Below are positions 31,579 through 40,320 of a stretch of DNA of 64,000 nucleotides, piece by piece. Source of the DNA: an uncultured Prevotella sp. (GTDB lineage: Bacteria; Bacteroidota; Bacteroidia; Bacteroidales; Bacteroidaceae). The first letter of the stretch is position 1. Each line of letters starts with the position of its first letter. Under the pieces are notes generated by a model. The model saw only the letters and a program-made list of their open reading frames with translations, did no database searches and was not told where the DNA came from. Where the stretch lies: NCBI GenBank assembly GCA_946405145.1, contig CAMJGE010000007.1, positions 60,482 to 124,481 of the forward strand, given 5' to 3'. The translations under genes were made by a program, and so were the position numbers.

Positions 31579-33153
31579 ATGATGAATATCGTGAGAAAGT
31601 TGAATTTATTAACCATTGCCATCTTTTTTCTGTTGGCTGTAAATGTTCAGAAGGTAAACGCACAGAATTTTACCCTTAGCAATAATCTGCTTTATGACGC
31701 CACGCTGACGCCCAATCTTCGATTAGGTGTCCGCTTGTCGGAGCATTGGTCTATGGGCATGACGGCAGGCTATCGTCCTTGGCCTACTGACGATAGCAAG
31801 TCGAAGAAATGGAAACATCTGCTTCTTGCTCCAGATGTACGCTACTGGACCGATTCGGTGAATGTGCATCATTTCTTTGGCTTTAATCTCATTTACAGCC
31901 ATTATAATATTGCAGAAGTCAAGTTCCCCTTCGGCCTGTGGAAGTCTGTTCGGGACGAGCGTCGCCAGGGTGATCTTGCAGCTGTCGGTGCCTATTATGG
32001 TTATTCCTGGCCGTTAGGTCGTTACTGGAATCTGGAAACCCATATCGGCTTAGCGCTCGGTTATACCTGGTATGACCGTTATCAATGTGGGCATTGTGGT
32101 AAGAAGATCGGCGACGACAAGAAAGTCTTCGTGATGCCTCAGGCCGGTGTGAGCATCGTCTATAATATCCCAGGTCGCCCTCGCAAGGCGGTAGCTCCTG
32201 TTGTTTTACCAGTAGTTGAGGCTCCTGATACTACGACCAAGGTGGCTGCTCAGCCCTTTGTAGCCGAACTTTCTCCAGTTCCGGAATTCAAGGGACGTGC
32301 CGGTCAGCTTCAGCAAGACAATCAGGTGGTGAATCATATCTCCGAATATCGGCCCTACGACCGTACCCGTATTCTCCGCAAAGAGAAGAATGCCCTGTTT
32401 GTTCATTTCGATTTTGGCAGGTCGAAGTTGCGTAAAGACTACCGCGATAATAGCGCTACGCTGGATCGTATCGTAGATATCACCCGTCAGATCATGGCAG
32501 ATACCATCAGTAGTGTGAAGAAGATACAACTGGTTGGCTTTGCTTCGTTTGAAGGTGATCCTGCCACCAACGAGCTGTTAGCCAAAGGCCGTGCCTTGGC
32601 TTTGCAGCATTACATCCAGCAGGAGGTAAGTGTGCCCGACTCGCTGTTTGATACCGTTGGAGGCGGTGAGGCATGGACGGAGTTCCGCGATTACCTGAAT
32701 GATATCGTGACGGAAGGTAAAGACAACAATGTCGATCTGAAGCAGGTGATCGAGATCATTGATCAGGAGCAGGATGTGAAAGTGCGCGAACGCCATATCA
32801 AACAGCTGGATAAAGGTCGCACATGGAGCTATATCAAGATGAATATCCTGAAAGATCAGCGTAACTCCGGTTATATCAATATCTACTACGACTATGTGCC
32901 GGATAAGGCTGCTGCTACCATCAACGAGGCCAACGAGCTGCTTACTACCGACTGTAGTGACTGCCACCATGAGGCACTTCGCCTGCTCTTGACAGTCCGC
33001 AACGACGAACGAGCCCAGAACGCCCTTGGTGTCGCCTACTGGCTTTGTGGTCAGCGTGACGAAGCCCTGACGTGCTTCCGCCGTGCTGCAGCTAACGGCA
33101 ATGTCAATGCCCAGGAGAATCTGCGTCAGTTAGAGAAAGGAGCACAGCAGTGA
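31579..33153 (+). CDS. DUF3575/OmpA-like outer membrane protein of the pilus locus
   Basis: This 524-residue exported protein has a signal peptide ending near VNAQ. Residues about 27-195 form a DUF3575-type beta-barrel domain (NFTLSNNLLYDATLTPNLRLG, GYSWPLGRYWNLETHIGLALGYTWYDRY). A proline-rich linker follows, then an OmpA-like region (about 275-380, FVHFDFGRSKLRKDYRDNS, GFASFEGDPATNELLAKGRA). A short TPR-like C-terminus (GVAYWLCGQRDEALTCFRRAA) ends the protein. DUF3575 proteins commonly accompany FimA/Mfa-type fimbrial genes in Bacteroidales. It is probably the outer membrane component of the system. First gene of the operon. Confidence 0.85.
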   Translation: MMNIVRKLNLLTIAIFFLLAVNVQKVNAQNFTLSNNLLYDATLTPNLRLGVRLSEHWSMGMTAGYRPWPTDDSKSKKWKHLLLAPDVRYWTDSVNVHHFFGFNLIYSHYNIAEVKFPFGLWKSVRDERRQGDLAAVGAYYGYSWPLGRYWNLETHIGLALGYTWYDRYQCGHCGKKIGDDKKVFVMPQAGVSIVYNIPGRPRKAVAPVVLPVVEAPDTTTKVAAQPFVAELSPVPEFKGRAGQLQQDNQVVNHISEYRPYDRTRILRKEKNALFVHFDFGRSKLRKDYRDNSATLDRIVDITRQIMADTISSVKKIQLVGFASFEGDPATNELLAKGRALALQHYIQQEVSVPDSLFDTVGGGEAWTEFRDYLNDIVTEGKDNNVDLKQVIEIIDQEQDVKVRERHIKQLDKGRTWSYIKMNILKDQRNSGYINIYYDYVPDKAAATINEANELLTTDCSDCHHEALRLLLTVRNDERAQNALGVAYWLCGQRDEALTCFRRAAANGNVNAQENLRQLEKGAQQ

Positions 33154-33191
33154 ATTTCAAGAAAATTAGTAATAACAAAAAAAGATAAACA

Positions 33192-35048
33192 ATGAAAAAG
33201 TATTTGAATTATGCCTTTGCAGGTGCGATAGCACTGACAGGCGCAGTGGGATTTGTCTCTTGTTCCTCTTCTGGTGAGGATGTGGTTGGTAACACTCCGG
33301 TTAACAATCCTACCAACATTCCGGAGCAGGAAGCAGTGAAGACACAGTTCACCATCTCTCTTCCGAGCAATGTGGCTCGAGCAAATACGCGTCAATCTGC
33401 AGCAACAGTCCAGAACGCCCAGACAATTGAAACCTTCCGTGGTATGGACAATATTGTCCTTCTTCCTTTTGCAGCTACAGGAGATGCTGGTAATGATCCT
33501 GTTCTTTCCACAGCTTACAAACTTAGCGATAAGATTTCTTTGACTAAGATCATTGAGCCATCTTCTAAAGATGTTAATAATTCAATTCCTGCTGCAACTC
33601 TGGAAAATGTTAGTAATTCTGTGCTGTATAAAGATGTGACAATTCCTGTAGGAACTGGTTCTTTCTTGTTTTACGGTAAGGCAATAGATAATGGTTCTGA
33701 TAAATTTGTTAATGGTTCTTTGACAATGACGGAAGGACAGCCTAGTGCAATTAAGTTTGATCTTTTCCAGATTAATGCTTCATCCACAGTATCAGAAGTT
33801 GGTACGGCTATAGCTACTTATCTTTCCAACATTGCTAAGGCTACCAATTGGGCTGGTTGTGCAGATCCGACTAATAGTAGCCAAGCTTGGTATAATGCTT
33901 CATTAGGTTACTTGTATCTTAAATTTACAAGTATGAAGGCTGGCTCCTCACGTACTATTCAGGCTGCCGTTCAGGATTTATACACGACAATTAAAGATAA
34001 TACTGATGATGTTTCTTCTGACATCAAAACAGCGATTACTAATGCAACTTACGTATCTTCTGTTTCTGGAGACGGTGTTTTAACCTTTACTGCTGCAATA
34101 GGCAATTCTGAGGCTACTTATTTCCCTGGAGATGTTAATCTGCCTGATGGTGCGGCATTGCTTTCATTTGATTCATCAACTAAGAATTTTACTCAAGTGA
34201 CAACAGGTAATGGAAATACGGGACAGGTCTTTGCAAAATATGCTGACTATGTATATCCTGCATCTCTTTATTACTATTGCAATAGCGGTATCAAGACATC
34301 CAATACCTCTCAACAAAGTGCATATAATGGTACTGATAACTGGGCTACCATATATGGAAAATATACAGATGGAACTGCCGTTAGTACTTCTACCCGTTCA
34401 GTAGCCATATTGGATCCCATACAATATGGTGTAGGTCGTCTTGATGCAACCGTGAAATTAGAAAATGCCACAACTTTGTACGACAAGAATGGTGATGCAT
34501 ATACAGTTGATCCTACGAATGGCTTTACTGTGACGGGTATTTTGATAGGAGGTCAGAAGCAAGTTGGTTATAATTTCAAACCAACTGATGATACCTCAGT
34601 ATTTACTATTTACGATAATATAACCAAATCGCAAAGTGAAACGACAATAACTGCAAAAACAACATCAGCTTCTGCTACTAATTACACACTTGCTCTTGAA
34701 ACAGGAACAGATCCTGTTAAAGTTGCGGTTGAGTTGTTAAATAACGGTGCAGCTTTTGAAGGTGCTGATGGTATTGTTCCTAAGGGCGGTAAATTCTATC
34801 TTATAGCAGAGTTGACACCAAGTTCTGGTACTAACTATGACCCAGAAACAATGAATCAAGTATTTAAGCAGGATCATAAAACAATAGTTACTTTTACAAT
34901 CAAGCAAGGTTCTTCTACTCCTGGAAATAATGTTGGACTTGGAGCAGCACATAATTTAATTCCTGACTTCCGCACACCTCAACTGGAGTTGGGTCTTTCT
35001 GTAGATCTGACATGGCAGTCTGGATTGGAATTTAACGTGGATCTTTAA
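33192..35048 (+). CDS. Fimbrillin-like lipoprotein (putative major pilin)
   Basis: This 618-residue lipoprotein has a signal sequence and lipobox cysteine (GFVSCSSSGED). An early strand TQFTISLPSNV resembles the N-terminal donor-strand region of type V pilins; an Arg in ANTRQS may be the maturation cleavage site for Arg-gingipain-like processing. The C-terminus LELGLSVDLTWQSGLEFNVDL is of fimbrillin type. It shares block-wise similarity with the protein at 36140 (NLPDGAALL; VAILDPIQYGVGRLD; IGGQKQVGYNF). From about 33430 its codons are markedly more A/T-rich than the neighbours. The next gene overlaps its stop. Confidence 0.82.
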   Translation: MKKYLNYAFAGAIALTGAVGFVSCSSSGEDVVGNTPVNNPTNIPEQEAVKTQFTISLPSNVARANTRQSAATVQNAQTIETFRGMDNIVLLPFAATGDAGNDPVLSTAYKLSDKISLTKIIEPSSKDVNNSIPAATLENVSNSVLYKDVTIPVGTGSFLFYGKAIDNGSDKFVNGSLTMTEGQPSAIKFDLFQINASSTVSEVGTAIATYLSNIAKATNWAGCADPTNSSQAWYNASLGYLYLKFTSMKAGSSRTIQAAVQDLYTTIKDNTDDVSSDIKTAITNATYVSSVSGDGVLTFTAAIGNSEATYFPGDVNLPDGAALLSFDSSTKNFTQVTTGNGNTGQVFAKYADYVYPASLYYYCNSGIKTSNTSQQSAYNGTDNWATIYGKYTDGTAVSTSTRSVAILDPIQYGVGRLDATVKLENATTLYDKNGDAYTVDPTNGFTVTGILIGGQKQVGYNFKPTDDTSVFTIYDNITKSQSETTITAKTTSASATNYTLALETGTDPVKVAVELLNNGAAFEGADGIVPKGGKFYLIAELTPSSGTNYDPETMNQVFKQDHKTIVTFTIKQGSSTPGNNVGLGAAHNLIPDFRTPQLELGLSVDLTWQSGLEFNVDL

Positions 35049-35074
35049 TGCATAAAGGACGAAGTGAAGAATTG

Positions 35075-36121
35075 ATGAGCAAAATTTGGAAGACATATTT
35101 CTTGTTTTTCCTCTTGCTGACGGCTGTGAGCTGTTCGGTGATTGATGAGGATCTGTCGGACTGCCCTAAGGAAGAAGCGCAGGCGCAGGTGAACTATGAG
35201 TTGAGGCTTGTGACAAACATGACCACAGAGCTGCAGACTCAGTTGACCACCCAGACTGACATCCAACTGGCCAGTTCCCTGAAGCAGCACCTGGACGATA
35301 TCTTCACCGACTATGCTCACGATGTCGATCTCTCGTTCTATGATACGGTGGGAGACTCAACCCGTCTGCAGCACGACGAGCATATCATGGATGCCAACCA
35401 GGCCAGCTATGAGCTGAACCTGCCGATGCGCCATTACATGCATCTTGCCACCGCGAATATTCTCGACAATGAACTGGTGACGTTGGAGAACGATGAGCAC
35501 TGCCATAAGTCGCAGCTGCATCAGATAGAATCCGATACCATCAGCTCCCATACGACAGGCCTCTTTACGGCCCGTCAGCCGATGGAGGTACTCGAGGGTG
35601 TCAACCAGAACTTCAACGTCCACCTCTATATGGCTAACTGTGCTGCCACACTGGTAATCGATCCCCAAGGGCATAACACCGATGGGCTGCAGGTGTTTAC
35701 AACCGGCTTTGCTACCCGTTTTAACATCTGTGACAGTACCTATGTGTTCCCGGCCAAACGACCTATCGTCAGAACGAATAGGGTAGAGATTGCTGATCAT
35801 GGCGACGAAGTGGGATTCTGCTCTGTGACCTTCCCGTCGCCAGAGCCTCGTTCTACGAGAACGGTGATTGAGACCGAAGAGCCGTTCATCGCTAATCCCG
35901 ATGAAGAGGCATTGTGGGAGATTCGTGTCTATGTGCCTCACGAGAACGGCACCAAAGATGAGTATGTGCTCGGCATCAAGGAGCCGATCAGAGCTGGACA
36001 GTTTAAGATTATCCGTGTGAAGATGGGTGAAAACGGTGAGATCATCTCCGAGAATCCTGAGGTAGGTGTCAGTGTGACCCTCGACTGGAAACCTGGTGGT
36101 GAATATAATCCAGAGCTGTAA
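35075..36121 (+). CDS. FimB/Mfa2-family fimbrial anchor lipoprotein
   Basis: Residues are numbered from ATG 35075 (348 residues); an in-frame ATG at 35048 overlaps the preceding TAA but would add nine polar residues before the signal peptide. The signal ends in a lipobox (TAVSCS), followed directly by VIDEDLSDCP, a hallmark of the FimB/Mfa2 family that anchors type V pili to the outer membrane and limits their length. The C-terminal VGVSVTLDWKPGGEYNPEL also fits the family. Its place right after the putative major pilin matches fimA-fimB and mfa1-mfa2 order. Confidence 0.9.
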   Translation: MSKIWKTYFLFFLLLTAVSCSVIDEDLSDCPKEEAQAQVNYELRLVTNMTTELQTQLTTQTDIQLASSLKQHLDDIFTDYAHDVDLSFYDTVGDSTRLQHDEHIMDANQASYELNLPMRHYMHLATANILDNELVTLENDEHCHKSQLHQIESDTISSHTTGLFTARQPMEVLEGVNQNFNVHLYMANCAATLVIDPQGHNTDGLQVFTTGFATRFNICDSTYVFPAKRPIVRTNRVEIADHGDEVGFCSVTFPSPEPRSTRTVIETEEPFIANPDEEALWEIRVYVPHENGTKDEYVLGIKEPIRAGQFKIIRVKMGENGEIISENPEVGVSVTLDWKPGGEYNPEL

Positions 36122-36139
36122 ATTAATAATTACGCGCGC

Positions 36140-37945
36140 ATGAGAGTTTATTCAACGATAGCAAAGCTCAGCCTACATCAGATGATTTGTCTGATGCTAC
36201 TGCTCGTTGCTATGCTCTCAAGTTGCGCTTCGGAACAGGTAGAGCCAGAGGTGCCTGTGCCCCCTGTTGTCGTTGAGGAGCCCGATTCGATGAGCCTGCT
36301 CTTAGCTTGTGCGCCAGCAAACTCCACTCAAGCTCTGACACGTCTGGCTGACGAGGTGGTGCAGTTGAACTATTATCGAAAAATCACCAATTTCCGTTTT
36401 GTCGCTTTGAAAAATGGTGTTGTAACAGACTGTTCGATTGACAACCCTTCTGATTCGATTAGTCATTATTCTAATGATGCAGCTGTTCCAGATTTCAGAT
36501 ACTATCACTCAACATATTGTAGCATGACTGTTGGCTCTAATGGCTGTCTGGTTTATGCGAAGGCTGACAATAGTAATCATTCTTCTGAAAAATCCTATAA
36601 CGGTAGCCTGAATGCAGTGATTCCCAACCATGTACAGTCAAAGGAGGAAATTCAGTTCAATCTCGAATCAATCCTTGATGCCACAGAGGCTCGGGAGAGT
36701 GGTGAAGGACGTGCTGCTTGGGAGATTGAGGCTTGGGATTTAGCAGATGCTTTGACGGCTATAATTAATGATTCTCATAACGAAGGAAGTACCCTCGTTT
36801 GGAAGACATCTACAAATGCCATCCTGAAAAATCTCCTTCAGAGGTTTACCAACAATGGAGCTGACCTGCCTGGTTCTGCTGCCAGTGTGAAGCAGTGGAT
36901 GCTGTCGTTAAGTGCTACGGCTAACTCCTATTTAGAGAATCCGCCGACTTCTATCGGGGATGATGAGAAAACATTGCTTGGGATTATCAAGGCAAAAGCA
37001 GATGAAAAAGCAGCGACTATCACTGTTAGCCCAGAGACTTCAGCGACCTTGTATCCGCGTGACATCAACCTGCCAGATGGTGCGGCTGCGTTAAGATGGA
37101 CGGGTGAGAGGTTTGAGCCTCAGATGCAGACAACGACACTCGACGATATTAATTCTGTGTCACGTTTTGTCTATCCGCCTGTGCTTTATTATTTCGTGGA
37201 AAGTGGTCTCTGGACTTCTAATACAGCCCGGACTTTTGATGATTACAAGAGTAGGAGTACTTGGAAAGGTACTGATGAAACTGCAGTCCAAACCCTTTTC
37301 TCTGATGGAGGAGAAATTAAGAAGAACACCAAGACCGTTGCTATTGCAGATCCCCTGCAATATGCTGTGGCGCATCTTACGATGGGGGTTCAGGCTGAAG
37401 CTGCATCTTTGCCATACGAAACAGGAAATGAAAATAAGATAGACATCTCGAAGCTGACTCTGAAAGGTGTGATTATCGGTGGACAGCGACCTGTTGACTA
37501 TAAGTTCGAACCCATCAGCAATTCTCAATATGATGTGAGCTTCGTCTATGACAGTCAGGTAAGTGGTTCTTTAAATACTGAAAGAGATACTTATCAAACC
37601 CTTGCCTTACAGAGTTACGATGGTGAGAATGTGAACATCGTCCTTGAGTTTGAGTATTCGGGTACTACCGAATTCAAGTGCCTCAATGGCTATGTCTATC
37701 CCGGCACCCGCTTCTATCTGGTGGGTGAGGTCAAGCTTGATGCCAATGCTCTTAACGAAACAGATGATTATAAAAAGCGTGTTTTCACGCAAGACTATAC
37801 CACCACGATTGATTTGACAGTGAAGTCGCTGGAGAAAGCTTACAACGTACTACCCAGTCTGCTGTCGAACAGTCTGGAGATTGGTGTGATGATAACGCCT
37901 CAATGGATCTCTGCGGAGCCATCGGGGCCTGTGATATTGGATTAA
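36140..37945 (+). CDS. Fimbrillin-like lipoprotein, paralogue of the gene at 33192
   Basis: This 601-residue lipoprotein has a long signal segment ending in a lipobox (MLSSCASEQ). It shares recognisable blocks with the 33192 product: YPRDINLPDGAAAL, RFVYPPVLYYFVESGLWTSNT, VAIADPLQYAVAHL, IGGQRPVDYKFEP and the C-terminal NSLEIGVMITPQW. It is probably an accessory or alternative pilin. Codon use is partly A/T-rich but less so than its paralogue. It ends 1 base before the next gene. Confidence 0.82.
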   Translation: MRVYSTIAKLSLHQMICLMLLLVAMLSSCASEQVEPEVPVPPVVVEEPDSMSLLLACAPANSTQALTRLADEVVQLNYYRKITNFRFVALKNGVVTDCSIDNPSDSISHYSNDAAVPDFRYYHSTYCSMTVGSNGCLVYAKADNSNHSSEKSYNGSLNAVIPNHVQSKEEIQFNLESILDATEARESGEGRAAWEIEAWDLADALTAIINDSHNEGSTLVWKTSTNAILKNLLQRFTNNGADLPGSAASVKQWMLSLSATANSYLENPPTSIGDDEKTLLGIIKAKADEKAATITVSPETSATLYPRDINLPDGAAALRWTGERFEPQMQTTTLDDINSVSRFVYPPVLYYFVESGLWTSNTARTFDDYKSRSTWKGTDETAVQTLFSDGGEIKKNTKTVAIADPLQYAVAHLTMGVQAEAASLPYETGNENKIDISKLTLKGVIIGGQRPVDYKFEPISNSQYDVSFVYDSQVSGSLNTERDTYQTLALQSYDGENVNIVLEFEYSGTTEFKCLNGYVYPGTRFYLVGEVKLDANALNETDDYKKRVFTQDYTTTIDLTVKSLEKAYNVLPSLLSNSLEIGVMITPQWISAEPSGPVILD

Positions 37946-37946
37946 A

Positions 37947-39239
37947 ATGAAACAAGATAAGATGAGAGGTGACAGACGATATATTTGGCGATGGTTGAGT
38001 GGCATGCTGATGCTGCTCCTCCTAACGGCATGCTCAGGATCTTCTTCTGAGGGTGGAGAGGTGCCTGTACCTGTTCCTTCGCCCTCTGATACCACCCCCG
38101 ATAAGCCCGTGCTTAAGATCTACATCTTCCCACCAAATCGTCCTGCGATCACTCGTGCTGGCGATCTTGGTAATGTGGATGCTTCTGCAGAAGAGAATAA
38201 GATCCATAGTCTCCACGTTTGGGTGTTTGATAGAGATGAAAGTAATCTTCCAAGCAGTCTTTCCAGCAGCAAACTTGTGGGTTATATCAGTCTTGGCAAT
38301 CTCACGCTATCTGAATCAGGAACCGGTGAGGTCACGATGGAGATCACCGATGATTTTGCCAATAAAATCATGACATCCGACACACGTCCGAAAGTGGATG
38401 TCTATGTGGCAGCTAATGTGTCAACCGGAAATTGTGGTATCTCCTTTGAGACACTCACCAAAAAGGGTACCACTACAGAGGGCCAATTAGAACCCTTATT
38501 CATCGGGAGTGGCTATTTTGGTGTCACTTCGCCTGTGTCGGGTATTCCTGTAGATGGACTTCCTATGTCGGGAGTGCTAAAAGAACAGCGTATTGCAGGT
38601 ACGTCGCCTGTGTTCCGTGTCGGTACGGAACAAAAACTGGCAAATGTCCAGTTGGTGCGTGCTGTGTCGAAGATGAGGTTCGTATTCTGTATGTCTTCCA
38701 CTAATAATGACGATGTGGCTGTGAACAGAATTGTTCTTAATGGCAACGTGCTCCCCAAGGAGGAATACCTCTTCCTGACAGATGATTACAATAAGGTGAC
38801 GCCGAAATATCGTCTTAAAGGTAGCGAGTATGAGGCTCAGCAGACTTTAGTGACGATTCCCGCTGGCACGACTATCAAGAAAAATGATGATCCTTATTCA
38901 TACAGCTATGATGGAAATTCGTCTGGTCAGGACTATGAGGACCTAATCAATCAGGGTGTCGCTGATGGTAAGTTGTCTGACTTAGGCACATTCTATCTGC
39001 GTGAGTCTGACAAGGCGCTTGCGGGAACCATCAATTATTCGATCACCCCTTATGGAACGACAACTCAGAATGAGAAGACGTCAACCGCATATGCAATGAA
39101 AAATGCAGGTGACTTCTCGCGCAATCATACTTGGATCGTGTATGGCTATTTCGTGACAAATGGAGTCCTTCAGTTAAATGTGGTTGAGTTAAAAAACTGG
39201 GAGATTAATGAAACCGATAGAGAGATTTATAATTGGTAA
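37947..39239 (+). CDS. Fimbrillin-family lipoprotein (minor pilin)
   Basis: This 430-residue lipoprotein has its lipobox at LLLLTACSG and a proline-rich spacer. The strand KIYIFPPNRPAITRAGD suggests a processing site after Arg, followed by NKIHSLHVWVFD, a typical Mfa-like_1/P_gingi_FimA start. Later VRAVSKMRFVF resembles the AKV-type strand of the second pilin domain, and the C-terminus WIVYGYFVTNGVLQLNVVELKNWE is of fimbrillin type. It probably forms part of the shaft or tip. The next gene overlaps its end by 7 bases. Confidence 0.85.
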   Translation: MKQDKMRGDRRYIWRWLSGMLMLLLLTACSGSSSEGGEVPVPVPSPSDTTPDKPVLKIYIFPPNRPAITRAGDLGNVDASAEENKIHSLHVWVFDRDESNLPSSLSSSKLVGYISLGNLTLSESGTGEVTMEITDDFANKIMTSDTRPKVDVYVAANVSTGNCGISFETLTKKGTTTEGQLEPLFIGSGYFGVTSPVSGIPVDGLPMSGVLKEQRIAGTSPVFRVGTEQKLANVQLVRAVSKMRFVFCMSSTNNDDVAVNRIVLNGNVLPKEEYLFLTDDYNKVTPKYRLKGSEYEAQQTLVTIPAGTTIKKNDDPYSYSYDGNSSGQDYEDLINQGVADGKLSDLGTFYLRESDKALAGTINYSITPYGTTTQNEKTSTAYAMKNAGDFSRNHTWIVYGYFVTNGVLQLNVVELKNWEINETDREIYNW

Positions 39240-40315
39240 GAAAAAAGATGATGACGGAGAAAAATACATATCGCTGGTTGTTTAGCTGCCTGGTAGTAGG
39301 TGGCCTGTTACTGTTGTCGGGCTGTTCTGGCGGCAGCTCTGGGGATGATGTGCCACCATCTGAGCAAGCCTACCTCCAACTTGGGGCTGTTACCCGAACC
39401 GATGGCGCATTCGGAATACCAAATGCGACCAATCCAGCTACAAATATCAAGCTGTTCCTGGCAACCCAGACTTCATTGTTACAACCAGTTGAAGGTAGCA
39501 CCTACTCCTACAGTACCGATCACTGGTCATCGCTCACGCCTTTCAGCGTAAAAGAGAATACGCAATACTATCTGTATGGCTATATGCCGTCATCCATATC
39601 AGCTACTCAGTCTGCACCTGAAGGGGATTACTCGAAAGGCATCGACCTCGCGTTTACAGGTCTGCCTGCTATTACTACAGATGATATCTGTGTGCTGGTT
39701 GGTGTGCAGCGGGTGGGGGCTAATTCTGGCTCGCCGACTGTCACGGAGGGACAATATGGTTTCCTTACGGGTATCAAGGGTCAGAACTATCTCAACCTGT
39801 TGATGGCTCACCTTTATGCAAAAATGAAAGTGAGTTTTAAGATTGATCCGGCCTACGCTGAACTTCGTAGTATTCGTTTGAAAACTATAACGCTGTCTTC
39901 AAAATATGCTGATGGCGTATCAGTGGCGGTGAGTCTCAGAAGCGGGCAGGGGATAGGTAGCCCTACTTTCCCATCAGGCAGTGGAGAGCAAGTACATTCA
40001 GTGACTTTGCTCGATACAGAAAAGATACTTAATAAATCCTTTGTGAGTACACCTCTGACGCTTGATATCCCTGCCTATTGCAGACCAATGGGCTTGGAAG
40101 GGACATATCATCTGACATTGACGACCACATACGATGTGTATGATACAAAAAATCAAAATCTGGGCGAGCGAACGTCTGAGAATAAGATAGATTTCAATAT
40201 GGCTGAAGTTAGACCAGGGCAAGAAAAAGACATTGTCCTGACTGTCAAGCCCACCTATTTGTATGTATTATCGGAGTATGATGCTGATAATCCGACTATA
40301 ACGTTGGGAGAATAA
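39233..40315 (+). CDS. Fimbrillin-family lipoprotein
   Basis: This 360-residue lipoprotein has its lipobox at LLLLSGCSGG. The segment QLGAVTRTDGAFG shows the small first strand with an arginine seen in type V pilins, and NLLMAHLYAKMKVSFKI is the usual second-domain strand. Start could be 39233, 39248 or 39251; 39233 overlaps the upstream gene by 7 bases, while 39248 gives a cleaner signal peptide. It precedes the first giant protein by 5 bases. Confidence 0.82.
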   Translation: MVRKKMMTEKNTYRWLFSCLVVGGLLLLSGCSGGSSGDDVPPSEQAYLQLGAVTRTDGAFGIPNATNPATNIKLFLATQTSLLQPVEGSTYSYSTDHWSSLTPFSVKENTQYYLYGYMPSSISATQSAPEGDYSKGIDLAFTGLPAITTDDICVLVGVQRVGANSGSPTVTEGQYGFLTGIKGQNYLNLLMAHLYAKMKVSFKIDPAYAELRSIRLKTITLSSKYADGVSVAVSLRSGQGIGSPTFPSGSGEQVHSVTLLDTEKILNKSFVSTPLTLDIPAYCRPMGLEGTYHLTLTTTYDVYDTKNQNLGERTSENKIDFNMAEVRPGQEKDIVLTVKPTYLYVLSEYDADNPTITLGE

Positions 40316-40320
40316 TAAAA

